Source: Phlegmacium glaucopus
Taxonomy: Eukaryota > Basidiomycota > Agaricomycetes > Agaricales > Cortinariaceae
Direction: 5' to 3'
Assembly (NCBI GenBank): GCA_015039465.1
Contig: MU130696.1
Location: 372,001-436,000 of the forward strand
DNA length: 64,000 bases
Part shown: piece by piece, positions 1 to 10,945 of the stretch
How the letters are laid out: each line of letters starts with the position of its first letter
Numbering within the stretch: position 1 is the first letter of the stretch
The notes under the pieces: generated by a model
Database searches by the model: none
What the model saw: only the letters and a program-made list of their open reading frames with translations
Told to the model about the DNA's origin: nothing
Program-made: the position numbers and the translations under genes

Positions 1-240
1 AAGGAATACGAAGCAATTTATAGAGCAAATGTAGCTGTCGCGGCATATCCTACTGCTGAAAGAACGGCATCCAGACGCAAACGTGAAGTCGATGATGATG
101 ACGACGATGACCAACGGTATGTATCCTCTGTCCATCGTAATCATGCGTTCAATCAAAGGGATCTCAGCGAGGACGACCGTAAACGAGCTCTAGTGAAAAA
201 TGATTCAATGGAAATTGATCCAGACGCAATGGAAACCTGA
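1..240 (+). CDS. 3' end of an unrecognised protein (partial)
   Basis: The frame is open from the window edge to TGA at 238-240. It encodes a hydrophilic tail with a basic stretch (SRRKREV), a run of seven Asp, and the end MEIDPDAMET. A perfect donor (GTATGT) at 117 and an AAAG acceptor at 158 suggest a 42-nt intron whose length is a multiple of three and which lacks stops, so the tail is 65 residues if spliced or 79 if not. The start and any domain lie outside the window. The basic-plus-acidic tail is typical of nuclear proteins but gives no function. It converges with the HUT1 gene on the other strand. Confidence 0.55.
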   Translation, partial: KEYEAIYRANVAVAAYPTAERTASRRKREVDDDDDDDQRYVSSVHRNHAFNQRDLSEDDRKRALVKNDSMEIDPDAMET

Positions 241-419
241 AGCGCTACTCTATCCCTACTTCTTCAAATTGTTGTGTTATTGTCCATCTAGTCTTGGGTT
301 TTACTCGCTTTCATTTCTATCTATCCGTCTGGAAATTCTTGCATTTCCCCGCATTTCCCCGCTACTTCTACCTCACGCATCGAATCCCATATTTGAAGAA
401 TATGAATATGCTCTAATAT

Positions 420-1866
420 TTACAATGATTTTATCTTTGCCTTTTCCTTCTCTTGGATGACGCGTTTTGCATGAACGTCTGTATGAATTTTTAGAGAAAT
501 CTGATGGGTCTTGGAAGAGATCAAAGTACCTTTTCGTTTCACGATGGCTTCCACCGATATTCCAGCAAAGACCACCGCAGTCCCGAGCCATTGGCCATTA
601 GTGAGTTTATGATTGTAGACGATTACGGATAGAAGCATAGTGAATAATTTACGAGTCAACGTTATGGTCCTAAGTTGAGGGACAATCAATACTTTCCAAC
701 TACCATAGAGAAAGAAAAACTTACACAAGTGTAAGTGACCCGAAATGCTGGAGAGTCTCAAAGATGAATAGTTGACCCAAGGCGCCCGTTATCGCAAATT
801 GGGCTAACGGTGTTATGATTGAAGGGTGCGTTTGGATAAAAGTGAGAGCTCCCATAAGCTCTGACTTGCCATCATGTGAAGGATGGATGACGGGGATATA
901 TGGGAGAGGTAAGATGGAGAGGATAGATGTCAGCAAGGTACAGAAAATATTGATCCAGAACATCATCTGCTGGCCAGTGACTTTATGTCTTGTAAAAATC
1001 TCATCTTGAGTGGAGTTGGTAGCTCCATCCAGAGCGAGATTGATGAGTAGGTAGGCTATACCGATTATATTTGCATAAGGAGATTGTGTTAGGTTGTTGG
1101 TTTTTCCATGAGATTTTGACGCCTTTTTCTGGTCTCCCATTCCCATGAAGATGGTGATACCTAAGGTGACCATGAAGACGACGAGGTATTTATAAGGCGC
1201 AAATTTCCGGCGGTATAAGAGGACGTTCATGATCATGACTGGAACAAGTTTGCATGACTTTCCGAGAACCATAGCGGGGTATGAAATATAAGAGAGGGAA
1301 GCAAAGCCAAAAGGTGCTGCAGAGGTAATAAAGACTGAGCATTGGATATAGCGAAGGAGGAGGGCCTTGCGAGAGTAACGTGTGGATGATTTTTCAGGGT
1401 GTTTTTGGTGCTGGTGATGCGCTGTGCCATTGCCATTGGCTTTGGCGACACCACTTGTGGATTCAACATGTTCTAGTCCGAGAGCTTGAGAGAGGGTATT
1501 GGTAGATTTGCTTCGGAGTAGGATATATATGAGTGCCGAGATTGAGCTTAGTGCACTCTGGCACGTTCCCATAAAGAGCGGGGACTTGAATTTTTCAGAG
1601 GATTGACCATCTATAGATTTAAAAGGAACTGATACTAATAAAAAATATGTCAGAGGTGGTAAGATAATTGATAGTGGGGGATTCATTACGTCGTTCTTGT
1701 GCGATAGCCCAGAGCTGAATGGATTGAATTGGCAATATATTTATATTCAAAGAGGATGGACTGACCAGAAACATAGAATATACTCCAGTCACACACAAGA
1801 CCAGCCTGTAAATGCATTAATTTACAATTTTATGAGAAGAGCCTGTGCACACCTGATGAAGGACAT
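420..1866 (-). CDS. HUT1: UDP-galactose/nucleotide-sugar transporter, HUT1 (SLC35B1) family
   Basis: Multi-pass ER membrane antiporter of the SLC35B family, which in other species carries nucleotide sugars or ATP between cytosol and ER lumen. Exons (minus): 1853-1866, 1766-1805, 1690-1714, 725-1634, 420-669, giving 412 residues. The 14-nt first exon is supported by the family-like N-terminus ([13 protein letters not shown] then [10 protein letters not shown]), which appears only after splicing. Transmembrane segments are visible throughout. Conserved stretches include [16 protein letters not shown] and [16 protein letters not shown]. The C-terminus is Lys-rich (KEKAKIKSL), resembling an ER-retrieval tail. 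It shares an 83-bp divergent promoter with the kinase gene at 1950. The family call is firm; the substrate is not shown by sequence. Confidence 0.88.
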
Positions 1867-1949
1867 TGGATAAAATATGACGTGTCACGAAGTCACACAG
1901 CCACACATGCTCCGGCTGTTTCTCCTTACTCTGTTCCCATACATACGAC

Positions 1950-4243
1950 ATGTACACTACTCAATCGTTTTTGCCAACATCTCGCGAGTACGAGACCTAT
2001 ACAGACGCTCCTCTTTTTCATGACTTCTCTTCTAACCCTGGTCCAGAAGGGGAGTACGACGACGGAGAGGACTTTCCCTTTCACGGTCACTATGCTCAGC
2101 GCCACACATCTCTCCCACCACCCCCTCCTCCAGGCACTCTTTCATCATCTCCTGCAGCCATGTTTCTTTCCTCTTTCATGGGTTCTCAAAAACCCTCTCC
2201 AAAACCAGATGATGAAGGCCAAATCATCTCTGGTTATACTCTAGGTGATATCATCGGTTACGGCAGTTCGTCAATCATTCGAAAGGCTTGCTCGGCGTCA
2301 GGCGGTGTCGTTGCCGTCAAAATAGTACGTCGTGCAGATTTAGTTAAAGCCGGCAATGCCCCCCAAGCTCGCAAGCGTCTACAACATGAAGCCTCAGTAT
2401 GGTCAACTCTGAGTCACGAACATATTATACCCCTCTTCTCTGCCGTTCACACTTCCTATGCCGATTACTTCGTCACTCTCTATTGCCCCGCAGGCTCACT
2501 TTTCGACATCCTTAAACGGGATGGCGAGCCTGCATTGCCCCAGGATGATGTTGGTATGATGTTCAGACAGGTTGTCAGAGGCTTGCGCTATCTGCACGAG
2601 ATCAGCCAGCTTGTCCACAGGGACATGAAATTGGAAAATGTTCTTGTTGACGAGATGGGAATGTGCAGAATCGCAGACTTTGGTATGAGTCGAAAGATAG
2701 GTTCAGAAGACAGTGAAGATGAAGATTACCTGGCGGCAGCACAGCATGACCAGCCTGACATACCTTTCCTGGGAAATCCTTCAGTACATCGCGCAGTCTC
2801 TTTGACAGTTCCTTCTTCGAAAAAGCAGTTGACTAATCTCCAGACCAACCATCTCATAAATCGACATAACATACGCCACCGGAATTCTACTTCCAGCAAT
2901 CAACCGATTCAACCCCTTCAACCTGGTTCTCTGCCGTATGCTGCCCCAGAATTACTCCTACCCCAAATTTCAGACATGTTGCGCCCGCATCCCAGCCAAG
3001 ATATATGGGCTCTTGGTGTCATGCTATACACACTTTTGACAGGACGCCTTCCATTCTCTGACTCCTTTGAGCCACGATTACAAATGAAAATCCTGAATGG
3101 TGAGTTGTCCATTTCTTGCTGACAGCATGCATGCCCTAATTGCCTTCTCTCTCAGGTGTTTATGCGGTACCGATTGGTATCGGCCGTGGAGCGGAACGAA
3201 TTCTACAAGGATGCCTAGAAAAAGATATATCCGATCGGTGGAACATCGCTATGGTGGACGATCTAGCTTGGGGAGTCGGTTGGGGTGCAGAAGGTGATGA
3301 TGCCACACCCACAAATCCTGATGACGAACCGGAGTTACAGCACAAGTCACCGACACCTTGTTCTCATTCTCGTGCTTGTTCCCGACCTCCGGGTCCTAAC
3401 TTACAAAGAACTAAAGATTGGGAACAGGAGGAACCAAGACCACGCTCAACTCTTGAAGCTGCCTCCCGGCGTTCTAGTTCTCGTGCTAAACGTTCTTTAT
3501 CAAGAGCTCCTGTCCATTCATCCACATCTCTGTCATCCAGAAGTGCGAGCAGAAGCTTGTCCCGGTCTAGAACCTTGTCCCCAATGCCGGACTATATGAT
3601 GAGCCCGTCGGCCGATTCACTTTCTCCGGCATCATCCGGTCCTCGTTACTCAGTACCCTTCGTAGATTCCCCCGTTTCATCTTGGTTCACATCTTTGGAA
3701 CGAGGTCGTCGACCAAACAAAGCCCGTCAAATATCATCCCGGTCTCCGAGTCCAAGTGTTGTTCCACCTACGCCGAAAGATGACGGACAAGTATCATCTA
3801 TCACAGGTGTTTTGGAGCATCCCGATGAATTGCATCTTGACCCTTCAACGAGAGGGAGATCAACTATACGATCATCATTGGATTCTAATGACAAACCGGG
3901 TGCGAAGCATCCGCAACGTACGATAGGATTTGAGGAAGAGATTGCAGATTGGACGGCTCATACTCCCGATATGGAACATATCGAGCGAGATGATAATACG
4001 GCGCAGCGTGTACCCGAAACAAAGACGTTAACGACGACGATACGTGTTAGCTCCGGCCGCCAACAACAAAGGCCCCTTAGTCTGCCTCGCCCAAGCCTTC
4101 GATGGGCAAAAGGTAATAACAATAATTCATTCGTGGAGCACCGACCAACACCAGCAGAACCTTTCTTGAATTTTGGATCTGCTATCTCTCCAAGCAATCT
4201 ACCTCGAAGTAGGAGTGCAGAATATAAACGATATTTCGATTGA
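1950..4243 (+). CDS. Ser/Thr protein kinase with a long activation-loop insert and Ser/Arg-rich tail
   Basis: Exons 1950-3099 and 3156-4243 give 745 residues. The kinase domain starts near residue 95: glycine loop (GYGSSS), VAVKIV lysine, catalytic HRDMKLENV, DFG and a PYAAPELL APE motif, so catalysis looks intact. Between DFG and APE there is an insert of roughly 80 residues with an acidic patch and Asn/Gln/Ser-rich sequence, much longer than a usual activation loop. The C-terminal half, after about residue 430, is low complexity, rich in Ser-Arg and Ser-Pro, and may be a phosphorylated regulatory region. The N-terminus has a run of seven prolines. It looks CAMK-like, but I cannot name the subfamily. 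It is divergent from HUT1. Confidence 0.85.
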
Positions 4244-5132
4244 TATTTTGTTCTTGTTACACCGTTTACTTTCTTTTGCTTGCATTACAACATCCAGTGA
4301 ACACTACCACTTTTTGAATATATCCCACTCCCAACTCCTGTTCTTTTTCTCTACTTACCTGTCCCTTTCTTTCCCTGATTCCCATTATGTTTCCCCTTTC
4401 TTTTTTCTTCCATGTTGTATAACCACCACCTGCTAACCGTTTCTTCTCTTTTTTTCTTATGTTTATCTTTTCTCTACAAATATCTGCTTCTAGTTAACTT
4501 AAACTTACTCTACAGTGTATATGTTTGTGTTACTTTGGGATGATGGCATAAAGTTGGATTTCCTAACTAAGGCTTACATTAAATGAGTCTCGAGTCTCAT
4601 GAGTTATTTCAAATCCATTGAGCCTTGAACATCCACTGCTTCTCTCGTTCTGTCTGCCCGTAGAAGAGATTTGGACTGCAATGCTTCAATTTCTGCCTGC
4701 AACTTGGCCTATCAAAACAATGAGGGGGTTTTCACATCGTTCGTTAAATAATCATGGAATGAAAAAGGAAAATTTATACACCCACCGTCTTCTCTTCTAT
4801 ATCAATTTTTGAAAAAATGGAATAAGGACTTGTTTGAGGTTGCGTTGTTTTATTAGCTGGAGAAAAAAGAAAGAAAAAGGTTACCATGGAATTATGTTTA
4901 TGTTGACAAATTCAAAGGCATACGATAGGCAGCTTGACAAAAAACTTCATTCATCCAATCATGATTGTGTTTGTATCGGGCAATTGCCAAAGTTCTTGTC
5001 GATATTTGATCGACTTCATCTGCAGAAACAAAGAACCTGAGTGAAGGATAGGAAAGAAAACAAGAAAAAAACAAGAAAAGCTACCTCCAGAATCGTCTTC
5101 TTCTACGCGCTGTGGTGGGCGCTATAGCGGAG
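4244..5132. other. Intergenic 3' regions between convergent genes
   Basis: This is the shared 3' space of the kinase (+) and SSR4 (-) genes. It has long pyrimidine-rich tracts at about 4310-4480 and AT-rich segments, as expected of fungal 3' UTRs. No coding exon, RNA gene or repeat could be supported. Confidence 0.5.
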
Positions 5133-6115
5133 TTAGTGGTTTGTTGACTGAAGGGTTTGAAAAAGAGCGCTCACTCCGGTTGTACCACCCGTCCTATCTC
5201 TAGCACGTTCCCTCTCCCTCTCCCTCTCCCTTCTTCGTTCGAGAGATTCCATTGTATTGTTTTGTTGGGCAATCATGGCTTGCTGTTGATTGAGATTCAT
5301 GCCAAGGCCGATTGTTGTCGGCGGCATCGACGCTGGCCCTCCAGCGCCACCGTGCATCTGTGGTCCTCCTGGAGGATACACCTTGGTGCCTGCCTTTTCT
5401 CCCGTCACGTAGACCGACGGTTCGTTGACAGTGCGGAGCGGATACGCACGAACTGGTTGATTCATAAAAGCTTGTTGGATATCTGGAAGACGCGGATTAG
5501 CTGAGCTGTACGTAGATGACGATAACATAAGTGACATATGTAGAATTAGATAACTCACGTGTGGCTGGACCTCGTGTATAGTGCACCAGAACTAGTTGAG
5601 AGTGACCACCTTTTTGAAGGCGATATCGTCTTCGGACTCGCGAGGCGTTCGTGTCCTGTGAACCGGGGATAAATCCGAATTTTACTTCTTGGACTTCCAA
5701 CTCCTACTCAAAAGCCGGAAGGTAGTCAGCATATATAAATGAGTAATAGTCAAAGGACTTTCACTGACACGCGGTCCAGCAGGCAAGGTAAATTTAACTT
5801 CAGCCTCCTGGAAGCGTATACCGTCGATCGGGAATGGAGAGTTATGTGGAAGAAACAAAAGTAATATCGTGCCATCTATCCTCACAAGCCGACATCAGAT
5901 CATAAAAAAATTAGTAATTCAATTGACTGTTGTTAATACGGACCTGATGGTTTGTCGACAAACCCCCAGGTGAACGGAATATTTTGGGCCATGGAAATAG
6001 CTCTGAGCAACATGTTTACGGCTGATTCGTAAGTTATTTCCCTCTGTGGGGGTATTTTTTCGGGATAACGAAGACATAAGCCTTCTGCTTGTGCTTGTAG
6101 GAAAGTCGACGACAT
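5133..6115 (-). CDS. SSR4: SWI/SNF and RSC chromatin-remodelling subunit, Ssr4-like
   Basis: Exons (minus): 5944-6115, 5769-5875, 5559-5703, 5133-5500, giving 263 residues. The N-terminal part resembles the fungal Ssr4/DUF1750 domain: LCLRYPEKIPPQRE, AQNIPFTWGFVDKP, DGTILLLFLP, FPIDGIRFQE, then EVKFGFIPGSQD and RVRRRYRLQKGGHSQL. These blocks join only with the splices given, which supports both the introns and the call. The C-terminus is low complexity, with a Gln-rich stretch and an alternating Arg-Glu run. In fission yeast Ssr4 belongs to both SWI/SNF and RSC. The start Met is the first ATG in the conserved frame; an upstream exon is possible. The family assignment is from memory of the motif pattern. 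Confidence 0.6.
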
Positions 6116-6357
6116 TGCGTTCGCAGACTCGCACTCCTGATCGTTCAGCACCTTGGTCAAACTATTTGGCTACGACACCTATTACTAACAGAAGAAAGGT
6201 ATAAATCGCTCCAGGGTCCTATTTCCAACCAAAAAATCGCAAAACAACTAGAACTGTAGACTAGCATGTAAAGCGTTGGTTTTCTCATTTGAAAGAGAGA
6301 AACAGTGGTACGGATAAAAAAACTCCATTTACATCACCCGGATCAAAATCGTGGCTC

Positions 6358-7642
6358 ATGGATGATGGGCATTATGATGTATTGACGGGACCTTTACCGA
6401 GCACCTTCAAGTCTGTTCATCCTACTTACTCGTATGAGCGTCGTCTCTCTGGCACTTTTCAAACGCTGACGCGATTTTTCGCCTTAAAGCACGACATGCT
6501 GACAATCTCGAATAGTAACCAACCAGAAATGGATCTATCTAGCTCACGATCAAGTATTATCGCCAGTGAGATTCCATTGGACGTTCTGGGGGTCATTTTC
6601 AGGAACCTTAATCCGTCGGATCTCTCAACCTGTTGTCGGGTCAACAAAGCTGTATTTTCACAAGCCTTTGAAGCTCTTTATCGAAATCTTCATCCAACCC
6701 GACGAAATCTCATGCAACTATGCCTCAAACTTTGCAATGATTCGAACCTCGCTCAGCGTGTCCGATCTTTCACCGTCTGCGACGATTCGGTGGAGATGTA
6801 TCTCGGAATCATCCAGGACACTTTGCTTCTGCTTCCTCGATTAAACGCCCTCGTCTTATTCATTGGCCAATGGGGCTCTTGGATCCTACCTCGTCAAAAG
6901 CCTTGTCCATTCACACTCAAAACATTTTCATGTTCTTTCTTCTGCAACGAAGAGATGGTTTCATTTTTGGAAGGCCAACCCGATGTCAAACACTTGAATT
7001 TAACGGGGCCATTATTAAATCCGGCCATACTTCGGGCCATAACATCTCGTACAGTCCCACATCTAACGTCATTATACGCTCCTTTGTCCGTGGTAGAAGT
7101 ATTAGCACCTGACAGGCCAATTGGTGTCGTTACGACCTTTGGTACAGCTGATCAATCGACCACCCCCTCGATATCTTGCTTATCTCGAACTACATCCCCC
7201 TTCGGTGTACAAAGGTTAATGCTGAATTTCGCGTATCTCCGAAATGTTGGCTGCAAACAGCTTGCGCAAGCCGTTCCAAATTTGGCGTCCTTCACGGTCG
7301 ATGCGGATGATCTGAAACCTGATGATGAAGAGGTGCGTAGGAAACTACGTATGCAGGCCAACATCTGACTTCTGAATGCTTCATTGTCAGATGATGGATG
7401 AACTCATAGAATGGATCGAAGAATTCCTATCCTACGTGAAGCATCTGGGATGCCTTACGATCAGATTTTACCCATCTCTATCGACGACTCCATGTCAATC
7501 AATCGATTTTTCCGACTTTGTGACTAGCATTTTCGCTGCATCACCTCATCTAAAGCATGTCATCATTACGTTTTACGGTCTTCGGGCAAGATATATCTGT
7601 AAGCAGGTACCTGGCAGAGATTGGTACATCGTCAATATTTAA
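6358..7642 (+). CDS. F-box domain protein
   Basis: Exons 6358-7332 and 7391-7642 give 408 residues. An F-box near residues 60-100 reads EIPLDVLGVIFRNLNPSDLSTCCRVNKAVF, here split as EIPLDVLGVIFRNL and STCCRVNK. The rest is a degenerate leucine-rich-repeat-like region typical of the expanded agaric F-box families, which are presumed SCF substrate adaptors. The start could instead be the ATG at 6496. The intron carries GTGCGT and TTGTCAG signals and restores the frame. It converges closely with the macrodomain gene, with stops 43 bp apart. Confidence 0.7.
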
Positions 7643-7685
7643 AAACCTCGTATGGCATGGAAGTATGCAGTACGCTCTTGTCGTT

Positions 7686-8214
7686 CTACGTAGAAGCCGA
7701 AGCGTCGTCGGTTGGAGTATATATTGTCATATGCACTCCAAAATCCTTCAGTATAGCTTCGGTATCTTCCCATGGAACAGCGAATTTTCCAGAATTGAAA
7801 CGACTAATAATATGTCAAGGTCAAGCTACCGAGACAGGAGATCTAATATTTGACTTACCAAGCATGCAGGGCCTTGTTATCTGTATTCTTCGCTTCTAAA
7901 TCTTTCACAGCTTTTCGAGTAGCAGCAAGAATGTCGGTAGGCTTGTCTTTGTCCTTTCCATATGCACGCGATGTAAATAGACACGCAACATCGTGTTTGT
8001 CCCCAGGTATTAAAAGGCAAGTTCCAATCAAAGCTTCACCGTGGGCCTCGCAGTGTGCTTTATATTGTGCAAATTGTGCTGGATAATTTTGGCGAAAAGT
8101 AAGAGCTATACCTGAGGCCCAAGAACCGAGAGTGTTACAAGCGTGTACTAGAATAGAATGGTCTGGAGCAGTGAAGAGGTCGCCTTCGACATAAACTAAA
8201 CTTGACTCGGACAT
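7686..8214 (-). CDS. POA1: Macrodomain protein, ADP-ribose-1''-phosphate phosphatase (Poa1-like)
   Basis: Exons (minus): 7859-8214 and 7686-7803, 157 residues, close to the size of yeast Poa1. The macrodomain is complete: the ADP-ribose-binding GDLF near the N-terminus, ILVHACNTLGSWASGIA as the phosphate/ribose loop, and FNSGKFAVPWEDTEAIL in exon 2. Poa1 removes the 1''-phosphate from ADP-ribose-1''-phosphate made during tRNA splicing; that role is inferred from the family. The 55-nt intron (GTAAGT...TATTAG) is needed to reach the conserved C-terminal block. Confidence 0.8.
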
Positions 8215-9386
8215 GATGGTGGGACGATGATGATGAAAGATAACAGTAATAGTACTGTAGGCAATCCCCGAGCCTGCCCTTAACCCTGATCTATATAATT
8301 CCTCCTTTCCTCCTTCTGTTGTTCCTTCGGACGATCACTATATTGGTCCTCCCCAGCTGCCTCCTTGAGCATTCGCATCACCTAGGTACGTCTGTTATAC
8401 TGCAACTATCTCTAACAGATCTCTCATCTCCTTTTGCGCAGAGGACTCTGGGTTGTCACACGCGCTTTCACTCCATTTAACCTGGATTGAAAGCATATTG
8501 CCACAAGCCAGCAAAGTATGTTCTCGTTCATATTTCGATTGTCTGTTCACCATCCTCAACATTATTGTTGGTAGAGAAATCTAGTGTAGGGTGTCCTTAC
8601 TCAGGATGACGCGGTTGGCGTTGTCTGATATCAGGTTCGGTGTCGCAGCCTAGTATGAGATGACGACGTAAGTCCTTGTTTCCCTTTCCGAGCATCCATA
8701 GCTTAAACGACCACAGACTCCGGGAAACCCGGTTTTGCCAGGCCCCTGATTTAGGCGTTTTTACGTGCTAGGTTGGGATCTTGGATATGGATAGTCTTCA
8801 ACAGTTGCCTGAAGGCAATTATTGAAGCCTCCTATTTTGAAAATCAATTACCCCAGGCCATTAGTAGGGAATAGTTTTGAAGTCCTCCAATTGTTCACTC
8901 TGTTTCCTCAGCTTTGTGTGATATAAGTAATTCAACCATTTATGTAAGTTGACAAACATTGGGTGTGAGTACGGGTTGCTCCTGTTCAGAGAGCTGAAGT
9001 CCTCGTTACTCGTAGTGACGATCTCCCCAAAGTCCATCCTATTTTAGTCCTGACCCCGCCTTCCGGGCCGCGGATGCCGCTGACCATCCACTCTCAATTA
9101 CTTACGCCGATGGAGACAGATTCATCGCGCGACGCGCATCCTTTTGGAGAATGAGGCTGGAGGGTCATTATTGAGGAACTAGCAAGTTTCTGGAATTGTG
9201 AGGGAGCTCGAACCTACAAAGCCACGTACTGTAAAATATACCGCATACTTACCTTCCCGTAGTTAGCCTATAACTTGAAGTAGATTTGTTGATAAGATAA
9301 TTGATAATTGCTAGGCCAGAAGAAAGGTATGATTGAATTATGTATGTCGCCGCGTCTAAAAAGAATGGCTAAGTGGGACAGGAACC
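8215..9386. other. 1.2-kb region without a protein gene
   Basis: No ORF above background is present on either strand. The left part (8215-8340) holds a TATA-like element (tatataatt) near 8293. The right part (8717-9386) has no recognisable element. Three canonical introns in a row on the plus strand at 8386-8716 suggest a spliced non-coding transcript, listed separately. Confidence 0.5.
8340..8720 (+). ncRNA. Candidate spliced non-coding RNA
   Basis: Three consecutive textbook introns are visible: 8386-8441 (GTACGT, CTAAC branch, GCGCAG), 8516-8574 (GTATGT, CTCAAC branch, GGTAG) and 8668-8716 (GTAAGT, CTTAAAC, CACAG). They separate exons of 74 nt (8442-8515) and 93 nt (8575-8667). After splicing, no frame stays open across the exons. 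The 93-nt exon contains GATGACG and GTCTGAT, weakly like snoRNA boxes C and D, but the match is too poor to call. A TATA-like sequence lies about 50 bp upstream. The transcript ends are unknown. Confidence 0.35.
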
Positions 9387-10465
9387 TCAGATTTCCTCTG
9401 GAACAAAATTCTGCTTATACCACCCAACAACATCTTCACCCCACTGCTCCCCTTGCCCCGAGCTAAGTGCCCAAGTCAGACTAATGTGGTTATGTCCCAA
9501 GGCAACAATTTTTTCCTGAGGCTGGTGCATTCTATCTGTGAATGCCTGATGAAGAGCCTTTCCTGCGTCAAGCAGCCAATCGGGCTCTCGTTCACCTTCA
9601 ACCAGCAAAATTTTTGGGAGACGTTCGATGAATATTGCTTCGAGACGTTGAAAGAGGTGAAGAGGATCATTGGCTTTAGCCGCTTCCAAAGTTCCCCAAT
9701 ATTGCGCATGTATACTGGCTGAAGGCCAGTCATCTTGCATAGCAACAAGATCGTAAGGGCCAGAAATCAAGATGGCAGCAATAATCTTAGATCGAAGGTC
9801 GTCGGTCAGAGCTAAAATATTCGGACTGAAGAGCATGGTCGCAATATGGGCAGCTCCTGCAGAATGCCCCATGACGAGAAGCCTGTTGGTGTCGGGCGAT
9901 GGAGAGCCTTCGGAAATAAGGTGTGAGGGGTTCTGGACGACCCACAAAATCGCGTCACGAACATCCTCGGCGGGTCCAGGAAAGGTGACACTGGGGACGA
10001 GCCTATAGTCCGGAATCACAACGATAAAACCACGACGGGCATAGAAAGCGGCTATGCAAGCATAAACCAAGCCAAAGGTCTTGGGAGAGAGACTGCGATC
10101 TCCAGTGTTAAATCCTCCGCCGTAGATAAAGAAAAGGATCGGAGTTTCGCCAGTTTGGGGGGTAATGGGATAATAAATGTCAAGCTAGTATGTTCATGTG
10201 AGGAATCAACTACTAGGCTAGGAGACAAAATAAAGGTTGAAATTGGTTACCTGATGCCTATCGGTAGGTCCGTACTTGAAAGTCTTGTGGGGAATCTCAC
10301 GGATGAACACTTTTTTGGCTTTCAACAACGGAGCGAAAGCGGCGATAGCTATCGATGAATGATAGTGGTCAGACTGTATCATCCGTGCACAAAAATGGTT
10401 GATCACGCACTGGGAGCGGCAACTTTGTCTATTTCCTTGTCTTTGACTTGAGCGATTGATTCCAT
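9387..10465 (-). CDS. Alpha/beta hydrolase (HSL-type esterase/lipase)
   Basis: Exons (minus): 10411-10465, 10251-10348, 9387-10184, giving 316 residues. The fold is recognisable: an oxyanion-hole motif YGGGF, a nucleophile elbow GHSAG, an acid in the segment around EGEREPDW and the histidine in LGHNHIS, so the Ser-Asp/Glu-His triad appears complete. The motif order fits carboxylesterase, arylformamidase or isoprenylcysteine methylesterase relatives; the substrate cannot be told. No signal peptide is evident, suggesting a cytosolic enzyme. Confidence 0.82.
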
Positions 10466-10945
10466 TTTGGATATCGATGAAGAAGTTCAAAGACAACGCT
10501 AGTGTACTAGTAAACTGAAGGAGTTTGCCATCGTTTGGTGTAACATTAATTATTAAATTAACGGAGCCCCAATCCTGCCGTGCACGTTATGATCAGTATC
10601 AAATTCTGACTTGAATATTAAAAATACCTGTTCGAGTTACAGGCCAACCCTCATAAATTCGTCTGTGTGCGTATTAACATAATAATTTTGAGTGAGTGCT
10701 GCAAGCAAACTGGTAACCTAAGTATATAAAATCCACGATGAGAGAAGACAAAGGATAAGACGACTGATCCTAAACACTGGCAAATAAATAAACCATAGAT
10801 TGATTTTTCGGCCTCTGCACGCTGCTACCTGCTTAATCCAAATGCTCAGGACCTGACCCTGCTTGCCCGAAATGGGGCTTCCCGAAATTTCTAGTGAAGG
10901 TTGACGTGTAATGGTGTTCAGATCAATAAACTGGCCGCTCCTGCC
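10466..10945. other. Intergenic region between hydrolase and F-box genes
   Basis: AT-rich divergent upstream region. I see no additional gene, RNA or repeat. A TATA-like AAGTATATAAAAT occurs at about 10719-10731, but it is about 220 bp from the F-box ATG, so its use is uncertain. Confidence 0.4.

Noticed and set aside
4618..5040. Two short plus-strand ORFs downstream of the kinase
   Set aside because: They lie in low-complexity 3' flanking sequence and show no protein features.
8600..8640. GATGACG ... GTCTGAT as a C/D snoRNA
   Set aside because: Box C deviates from the consensus, there is no terminal stem, and spacing is too short; kept only as a remark on the ncRNA candidate.
9206..9216. 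Reverse-strand GGTTCGAG resembling a tRNA T-loop
   Set aside because: The flanking bases do not pair into a T stem and no A/B box or acceptor stem can be built.
9245..9253. ATACTTACC, identical to the 5' end of U1 snRNA
   Set aside because: The following bases do not continue like U1 and no Sm site or stem loops follow; the reverse complement is simply a GGTAAGTAT donor-like word.
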